Below, piece by piece: positions 58,641 to 64,000 of a DNA stretch of 64,000 bases; position 1 is the first letter of the stretch, and every line of letters begins with the position of its first letter. The stretch spans positions 184,124 to 248,123 of the forward strand of contig CBDDAC010000040.1 in the NCBI GenBank assembly GCA_965224765.1. Direction: 5' to 3'. Below the pieces are notes generated by a model. That model saw nothing but the letters and a program-made list of their open reading frames with translations. It was not told where the DNA came from and ran no database searches. This DNA comes from CAZDBA01 sp965224765. Lineage in GTDB: Bacteria > Planctomycetota > Planctomycetia > Pirellulales > Pirellulaceae. Position numbers and translations under genes: made by a program.

Positions 58641-59299
58641 ATGTACATAACCATTTGCCAAAAGATTTTGTTTTCTCCCATCCTGTTTGCGTTTTTGGTG
58701 GGCCTTTTCGTGATGTCGGGAGCGGTTGAGGATGCTTCACTCGAAGCTGATGTTATTCAATGGAATAGTCCAGAGACGATACGGGCGACAGCGATGTCAG
58801 CTTGAGTGGTGCACTCGTCGCAGCAGGCAATCTCGGTGATGGGGTTACGCAGATGGCGATCAATGGTGTGTCTTTCGACTCTATCGGGTTCAATAGCTTG
58901 GGAACTACAAACATTGTTTCCGGTGTTTTCGAGCTCACCTCAGGCGGCACTGGGATGTTTAGTGTGGACGGCGATTTTGGTTCAGCAGCAAGCCCATACA
59001 ATAGTTTGTCATCCGAATACCAAAGCCTTTTGGATTCTGGAGTGTTTGCATTTGAACCAGGGAACACGCCTGCCTCCATAACGTTAGAGATGAGCGAACT
59101 TTTGATTGGCCGGACGTATGAGTTCCAGTGGTGGGTCAATGATTCCAGAGGCTCAGGAGATTTTGATCGTACAACAACCGCATCGGCTGGTAATAGTGTT
59201 GCCCTAGATCACAATGTAGCCAATTCTGAGGGCGGTGTTGGGCAGTATGTAATCGGGACATTTACGGCTGACGCGACGACGCAGCAAAGCAATGGGTAA
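58641..59299 (+). pseudogene. Broken secreted protein gene (PEP-CTERM-like, tail lost)
   Basis: The ATG at 58641 after GAGG gives a hydrophobic leader (ILFSPILFAFLVGLFVMSGA). The frame stops at 58803, while a shifted frame continues as DTGDSDVSLSGALVAAGNLG, then AINGVSFDSIGFNSLGT, VDGDFGSAASPYNSLSSEYQ and GRTYEFQWWVND. A missing base near 58780 would join them. The reading ends abruptly in TTQQSNG at 59299, where a fragment matching the downstream helicase gene begins. No sorting tail follows, so the 3' end has been replaced. Confidence 0.65.
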
Positions 59300-59432
59300 T
59301 TGACCGGATCTTGCCGGGACAAGCTGACCATTGGTGACCTCGCGATCGAATTAGATCCGGGATCCGGGATCCGGCTTACCTTGGCGGGCTGAACGAGTCT
59401 GAAAAAGTGTCGCGTCGTTTTCGTTGCGAGCC
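59296..59432 (+). repeat. Duplicated fragment of the downstream helicase gene
   Basis: About 135 bp match 61809-61932 closely (ATTGACCGGATCTTGCCGGG, CTGAACGAGTCTGAAAAA, TTTTCGTTGCGAG), in the same orientation and with scattered changes. The copy has a local duplication GGATCCGGGATCCGG absent from the parent. The frame is lost, so it is non-coding. It directly follows the broken secreted-protein gene. Confidence 0.8.
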
Positions 59433-59525
59433 GGCTCGACCCACGCAAGAAAGATCTATCCGTTGATCGCGCCTTCAACCGGATTGGCAACCCGTTTGTA
59501 CGATCATCGCGCGTGAGAATGACGT

Positions 59526-61163
59526 CTACGATTTTCTTGAGCGTCGCTGTCGGCGAAGTATCCAACAAGTCGCCATGCACGACAGAAGCGCCATTGAGCC
59601 TGGTTCGGGAACAGAAACTGATTGCATATAGTCCAAAACGCCCTGCATTTTGTATGCTTCACTCAATGGTTGACCCTCGTATTCGTAGAGCCCCCAACTC
59701 CCCCACCGAGAATTTTCTCCCATGGAAGAAAACAGCATCATGTCTTCGCCACCGATTTGATCCCAATGTGTCAAGTAATCAAAATACCATTCTCGCATTT
59801 CGGGACGACGATTAAGTTCCTGCATCAACTCAGTAAACTCGGTATCGCCATGAGTCTCTGGTAGCCCCAAAAAGTGTTGGCCAGCTTCGTATGCGAACAG
59901 AGCGATATCGCTATAGTTTCCGCCGTCGCCCAATAGGGTTGCGTGGTCATCCATATTGTTCATCGCAAATTGTAGTGACTGATCGACCATTTCAATCCGT
60001 TCAGCCCACGTCGCATTTTTCCAATCCTCTACGCCGGAGGAAGAAACCGCGTTTCCAAAGTAGGGCGCAATCGCCAAAGCATCGACTTTTAGATAGGCAT
60101 CATCGTATTCGAGAATCTGCTGTGCGACCCAATCATTCGCAGCTTGCGAACTCATCACACGAACCAATCGTTCCATCGCATCCGGGGTCATTCCCCCCTC
60201 GGTAAATACGTTTTCAAAAATGTCAAACATGTCGACCGAGCGTTTTGAGTACCAGCGAAGTCCGCCCAGTCCATCCGAAGCTTCACCAATCGTTGGAGCT
60301 TGGCTGATCGCGTGCTGGGCTTGCGAAAATTGACCGTTCCAGACTTCATTGGAATACTCAACGCGTGCCTTGAGATTGGGATCGAGTGTATCACGAATCA
60401 AAGTCGCCATGTTCTGGATGTAACTATCGGTCGCCAAGTGCGGAATATTAAACCAAGGATTGGTTTGAGTAAGGTTAGCATGTGCAATTTGATGTTCAAT
60501 CGCAACGCCCCGTTCGGTGCCTTGAGAAATGTCGCTGGGTTTCGAACGGTCGGTCCAATTGGAAAGAGGTGAGTTATTCGTGACACTCCAGTCCATATAC
60601 CGAAATCCCCCATCCATTGATGACCAACGATCAATGAACTCGGAGCGAAACGGATTGCTTGGTTGGCCGCCGGTATAGTCGGCCTCGCGCGAGAGGGGAA
60701 CAATCCTCAAATTTCGAAGTGGATCGCTTTGCATTGTCGATGTGATATCGAAAATCGTCCGGAACGATGATGAGGGAGACTCTGGAAGGCTAATCTCCAT
60801 TCGTCCTGTCGAAGATGCCGTGCCCCCAGCCAAAACACTTCCCGTGCCGTCCCAAAGTACAACGTGTTGACCGCCCGTGTAACCTTTGGGTGCATCCCAA
60901 ATGGTTCGCGCCGAATGGTCGTTGGCAATAAACGAGGGATAACCGTCAGTGCCAAACAAGACTCCGTCCTCGTCGCCGACTCCCCAACTAGCCCCATTTT
61001 CTTGAGAAAAAATCGGAGCGAAATTCGAGGTCAAGTCTGTAAAAGCATATTCTTCGGTAAAGTAATTGCTTTCAGATAAATTGACACCAATCTTCGGATG
61101 TTGAGCTGAACAGACACCAGCGAGAACTAGAACGGCAAGTAGGACAGGGAGGGAGTAACGCAC
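59526..61163 (-). CDS. PEP-CTERM glycosidase-like extracellular protein
   Basis: 545 residues from the GTG at 61163 (RYSLPVLLAVLVLAGVCSAQ leader; AAGGA six bases upstream); the longer ATG frame to 61313 adds an unlikely N-terminus. The body resembles a cellulase-superfamily barrel, with FRYMDWSVTNNSPLSNW, PWFNIPHLATDSYIQNMATL and VEYSNEVWNGQF (a Glu after Ser-Asn that may be catalytic) and FAYEAGQHFLG (possible second Glu). The tail is VPEPGSMALLSCMATCWILRRQRRSRK: PEP motif, span and Arg-rich end. A secreted, cell-surface-sorted polysaccharide hydrolase is inferred; the substrate is unknown. The gap to the helicase gene (61164-61609) holds no recognisable feature beyond its leader. Confidence 0.8.
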   Translation of the reverse strand: MRYSLPVLLAVLVLAGVCSAQHPKIGVNLSESNYFTEEYAFTDLTSNFAPIFSQENGASWGVGDEDGVLFGTDGYPSFIANDHSARTIWDAPKGYTGGQHVVLWDGTGSVLAGGTASSTGRMEISLPESPSSSFRTIFDITSTMQSDPLRNLRIVPLSREADYTGGQPSNPFRSEFIDRWSSMDGGFRYMDWSVTNNSPLSNWTDRSKPSDISQGTERGVAIEHQIAHANLTQTNPWFNIPHLATDSYIQNMATLIRDTLDPNLKARVEYSNEVWNGQFSQAQHAISQAPTIGEASDGLGGLRWYSKRSVDMFDIFENVFTEGGMTPDAMERLVRVMSSQAANDWVAQQILEYDDAYLKVDALAIAPYFGNAVSSSGVEDWKNATWAERIEMVDQSLQFAMNNMDDHATLLGDGGNYSDIALFAYEAGQHFLGLPETHGDTEFTELMQELNRRPEMREWYFDYLTHWDQIGGEDMMLFSSMGENSRWGSWGLYEYEGQPLSEAYKMQGVLDYMQSVSVPEPGSMALLSCMATCWILRRQRRSRKS

Positions 61164-61609
61164 GTGAAATCCTTGGGCACAGGATGAGTAGGGAATTGGG
61201 TGGGAGTTGGATAGAACCGCAGGTATACCGACGCTCTCTGCACTAAAAAATGAGTCAGCGTCAGTCCTGAAACTTATTCTTATCTTACAAGGTAGGGGGA
61301 AAGATCGGGGCAAAGTTCCAGAAGAAAGTAGCTATTTTCTGACAGTCTATGCACAGATAGTCGCGATCCAATAACAGTTCTCGAGAAAACGGTCTTCTTT
61401 CGCGATGGTGAGTTGTTGGGTGATGACGAAGAAAACCAATACCATGAACCTGCCTAGACGGAGGCTAGGATCACTGAAGCTTTCAATTGTCGAACTTCAG
61501 GCGATTGAAGCTTTCGCAAGCGTGTGATTTCGTTGATTGTCGGGTAGGTGTTGTTAAGCTATAAGGCTGTCGAGTAGTTTGAACACCGTCCTCTTACAAT
61601 ATTCCGAGA

Positions 61610-64000
61610 ATGAACGATCAAGCCAAGCGACCCGAAGATAAAGAAGCCTTAATCCAAGCCGATTTATGTTCCAGCATCAGCTATGCTGCTTGGCAAAATT
61701 CAGTCCCATTGATTCAGTCGCTGGTCATCGAAAATTCGTCGCAGGAAACTATAAAAAACCTGACTCTGCAATTAGAATCAGATTCCGGGTTTCTCAAGAC
61801 AAAACAGTGGGTCATTGACCGGATCTTGCCGGGCGACAAACTGACCATCGGTGATCGCGCGGTCGAATTGGATCCTGCTTACCTTGCCGGGCTGAACGAG
61901 TCTGAAAAAAGTGTTGCGTCATTTTCGTTGCGAGTCGGCGAATCTGAACTGACAGAGCTGCGGACAGAGGTTCGATTGCTGGCACGGGATGAGTGGGGCG
62001 GAGTCAGTTCAGGCGGAGAATTGATCGCCGCGTTTGTGATGCCCAACGATCCGGCAGTCGCAAAAATTCTGAAATCGGCAGCCAACGTTCTGGAAAAACA
62101 TGGGCATCCGTCGGCTCTTGACGGGTATCAAAGCGGCGACCCTAAAAGGGCTTATTTGCTGGTAGCTGCGATCTGGAATGCGGTCTGTGGTTTGCGACTG
62201 ACATATGCCAATCCGCCCAAAAGTTTTGAAGTCGTTGGGCAGAAAACCAGGCGACCTGAAAAGATTGTCAAACAAGGGCTGGCGACATGCCTCGATTCGT
62301 CACTGTTATTTGCTTCGGCCATCGAAGCTGTTGGCCTTGACCCAATCATCGTCATGACGGAGGGGCATTGTTTTTCTGGTGTGTGGTTGGTCGACAAAAC
62401 GCTCGGCCAGATTGTTGAGTCGGACATTAGCGAGATCCGAAAAGCGATCGCCGGACACGAATTGGTCACCTTCGAGACAACCTACGTCACTCACTCACCA
62501 CCCGGACGATTCGAAGACGCGGTTCGTGCTGCCAAATCTGCAACCCGCGAAACGAAAGAGTTGGAGTTTGTTTGTGCCATCGATATCCAGCGTGCCCGGA
62601 TGGCACAGATTCGGCCCCTGGCGTCACATGTCGCACCCAACGAATCGAGAGAAACAAGCGCAACCGTCGACGAAGCGTTCCTCCCACTTTCCACCGCCCC
62701 GTCGTTTTTGCAGTTGCCTGCTGAAGCATCGGTTGAAAAACCGTCGACTGCAAGTGGGCGAATTGATCGCTGGCAACGGAAACTGTTGGATCTTACTTTG
62801 CGAAATCGGCTGTTGAATTTTCGCTCGACGCAGCAAACGGTTCCCATCCTCTGTAACGATATTGCCGAACTCGAAAATCTGCTTGCCGACAACAAACGGC
62901 TGAAACTCATTTCACTGCCGGATCAAAATCCGATCGGCGACCGCGACCCTGAACTGCATCGCCAGAAAACCGACTCCGATCTCAATGTCGAGTTTGCGAT
63001 ACAGGCATTGGACCGAAAGGAAATCTGCTGCGTCCTGCCTACCGATCAAATGGACAAGCGATTGGTGACGCTTTATCGCAAAGTGAAAAACGACATGGCC
63101 GAAGGTGGCACCAATACACTTTTCCTGGCCGTCGGATTCTTGCGGTGGCGTCAAGGATCTGGCGACAAAAAAACGTACCGCGCTCCCTTGCTGCTGGTTC
63201 CAATCAAATTGACTCGACGGAGCAGTCAGTCACCGTTTCATCTGCGAATGCACGAAGACGAAACCCGATTCAACGCGACTTTGATTCAAATGCTGAAGCA
63301 GGATTTTGGCAAGGACATGACGCAGTTTGAATCGGACTTGCCGCAAGACGAAAGCGGAGTCGACGTGCCGTTGATTCTGCAACAGGTTCGCCAGCACATC
63401 CGCGACATTCCCGGCGTCGAAGTCGTTGACGAATGTGCATTGGGAAGATTTTCCTTCGCCAAGTACCTCCTTTGGAAAGACTTGGTTGATCGAACCAGCC
63501 AGTTGAAAAACAACCGCGTTGTCCGACATTTGCTTGACGGACGAGACCATGCGTTTGATTCGGGAGCATCGCCGATTCCGATCCCCGACGACATCGACAG
63601 GCAGTTTGATCCTCAAGAGCTTTTTCATCCCCTCGATGCCGATTCCTCCCAGTTGGCAGCAGTTATGGCGGCATCGGCAGGCAAGGATTTTGTGCTGATT
63701 GGGCCGCCAGGCACAGGGAAAAGCCAGACCATCGCCAATATTATCTGCCAATGTCTGGCAATGGGTAAGACGATCCTGTTTGTTGCGGAAAAAACCGCAG
63801 CGTTGGAAGTTGTTCATCGACGACTCGTCCAACACGGGCTTGGAGGCTGCTGCGTTGAATTGCACAGCAACAAGGCTGAACGAAAAAAGTTTCTTGCGCA
63901 ACTTGAATCCAACTGGAACAATAATCGTCGCGCCAACAAAAACGACTGGCTGAAGGTCAACAAACGACTCAAAGTCCGCCGCGACGAATTGAACGCTTAC
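61610..64000 (+). CDS. DUF4011-type SF1 helicase with transglutaminase-like N-domain (truncated by window end)
   Basis: The first 797 codons, open to the last base. Residues about 1-330 contain a transglutaminase-like core (GLATCLDSSLLFASAIEAVG with Cys, EGHCFSGVWLVD with His and Asp). Residues about 380-470 carry DUF4011 (DRWQRKLLDLTLRNRLLNFR, CCVLPTDQMDKRLVTLYRKV, and RAPLLLVPIKLTRR just after). The helicase domain then begins with Walker A LIGPPGTGKSQTIANIICQ near 696-715. The full protein should contain the remaining helicase motifs and often a C-terminal DUF3320 or Vsr-like nuclease. Such large DUF4011 helicases occur in bacterial defence contexts, but that role is not shown here. A 135-bp piece of the gene is duplicated at 59296. 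Confidence 0.85.
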   Translation, partial: MNDQAKRPEDKEALIQADLCSSISYAAWQNSVPLIQSLVIENSSQETIKNLTLQLESDSGFLKTKQWVIDRILPGDKLTIGDRAVELDPAYLAGLNESEKSVASFSLRVGESELTELRTEVRLLARDEWGGVSSGGELIAAFVMPNDPAVAKILKSAANVLEKHGHPSALDGYQSGDPKRAYLLVAAIWNAVCGLRLTYANPPKSFEVVGQKTRRPEKIVKQGLATCLDSSLLFASAIEAVGLDPIIVMTEGHCFSGVWLVDKTLGQIVESDISEIRKAIAGHELVTFETTYVTHSPPGRFEDAVRAAKSATRETKELEFVCAIDIQRARMAQIRPLASHVAPNESRETSATVDEAFLPLSTAPSFLQLPAEASVEKPSTASGRIDRWQRKLLDLTLRNRLLNFRSTQQTVPILCNDIAELENLLADNKRLKLISLPDQNPIGDRDPELHRQKTDSDLNVEFAIQALDRKEICCVLPTDQMDKRLVTLYRKVKNDMAEGGTNTLFLAVGFLRWRQGSGDKKTYRAPLLLVPIKLTRRSSQSPFHLRMHEDETRFNATLIQMLKQDFGKDMTQFESDLPQDESGVDVPLILQQVRQHIRDIPGVEVVDECALGRFSFAKYLLWKDLVDRTSQLKNNRVVRHLLDGRDHAFDSGASPIPIPDDIDRQFDPQELFHPLDADSSQLAAVMAASAGKDFVLIGPPGTGKSQTIANIICQCLAMGKTILFVAEKTAALEVVHRRLVQHGLGGCCVELHSNKAERKKFLAQLESNWNNNRRANKNDWLKVNKRLKVRRDELNAY

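Overview
The window looks like a planctomycete chromosome, most likely Pirellulaceae-like (inference from gene families, not from a marker gene). Evidence: several secreted proteins with C-terminal PEP-CTERM sorting tails; a DUF1592-type cytochrome next to a DUF1552 Tat protein; three copies or remnants of PVC-type CxxCH heme proteins; three giant Ser/Thr kinases, two of them paired with ECF sigma factors; and a secreted protein whose N-terminus carries the planctomycete LEDRLMLS-type motif. Genes are sparse, with many 300-1700 bp gaps rich in short palindromic repeats.

Layout. 0-8.5 kb: a LamG/exo-endonuclease-phosphatase secreted protein, then a minus-strand PLP/amino-acid operon (aminotransferase, threonine-dehydratase-like, ornithine-cyclodeaminase-like) and a 1144-aa secreted protein with EF-hands, two ClpP-like domains and an RTX-like end. 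8.5-14 kb: a 1.7-kb gap with what looks like the 3' tip of a tmRNA gene and terminator hairpins, a triply frameshifted glycoside hydrolase, and a PEP-CTERM protein. 14.4-17.4 kb: a Gfo/Idh/MocA dehydrogenase and sugar isomerase (overlapping ATGA) followed by deoxyribose-phosphate aldolase, a carbohydrate catabolism unit. 17.6-28 kb: two TPR Ser/Thr kinases, an 816-aa beta-strand-repeat PEP-CTERM protein and an ECF sigma factor. 28.2-29.5 kb: a PEP-CTERM gene running into the wreck of an EcoRII-type restriction-modification locus (Dcm C-terminus, Vsr N-terminus, EcoRII catalytic piece). 29.5-43.3 kb: a galactose-oxidase-like copper-radical enzyme, a heme dehydrogenase, a GntR regulator, a DUF5060/DUF4038 glycosidase and an SGNH-heme fusion gene, all dispersed among repeats. 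43.3-44.6 kb: a REP-associated tyrosine transposase (RAYT) bracketed by its repeats. 44.6-57.2 kb: DUF1552/DUF1592 pair, WD-repeat kinase plus ECF sigma factor, and a beta-helix protein. 57.2-64 kb: an IS4-type transposase remnant cutting a heme gene, a broken secreted protein ending in a duplicated helicase fragment, a PEP-CTERM glycosidase, and the first 797 codons of a DUF4011-type helicase that leaves the window.

The most interesting system is the REPIN/RAYT one. Ten copies of a REPIN core (two inverted GTAGCTCCGG-CTTTCC palindromes, about 60 bp) lie across 36 kb. In at least three copies the core sits inside a larger element of about 150 bp with its own outer inverted repeats (GTAACCGTTCACG / CGTGAACGGTTAC). 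The RAYT gene has a copy on each side, and its first codons are themselves a 15-bp tandem array of the repeat half-site. Two further palindromic families also occur; one appears to have contributed an in-frame TRSVSEG peptide to a kinase.

Several genes are interrupted by single-base frame changes, most reading as one extra base. They may be real decay or sequencing error; this cannot be settled from the window.
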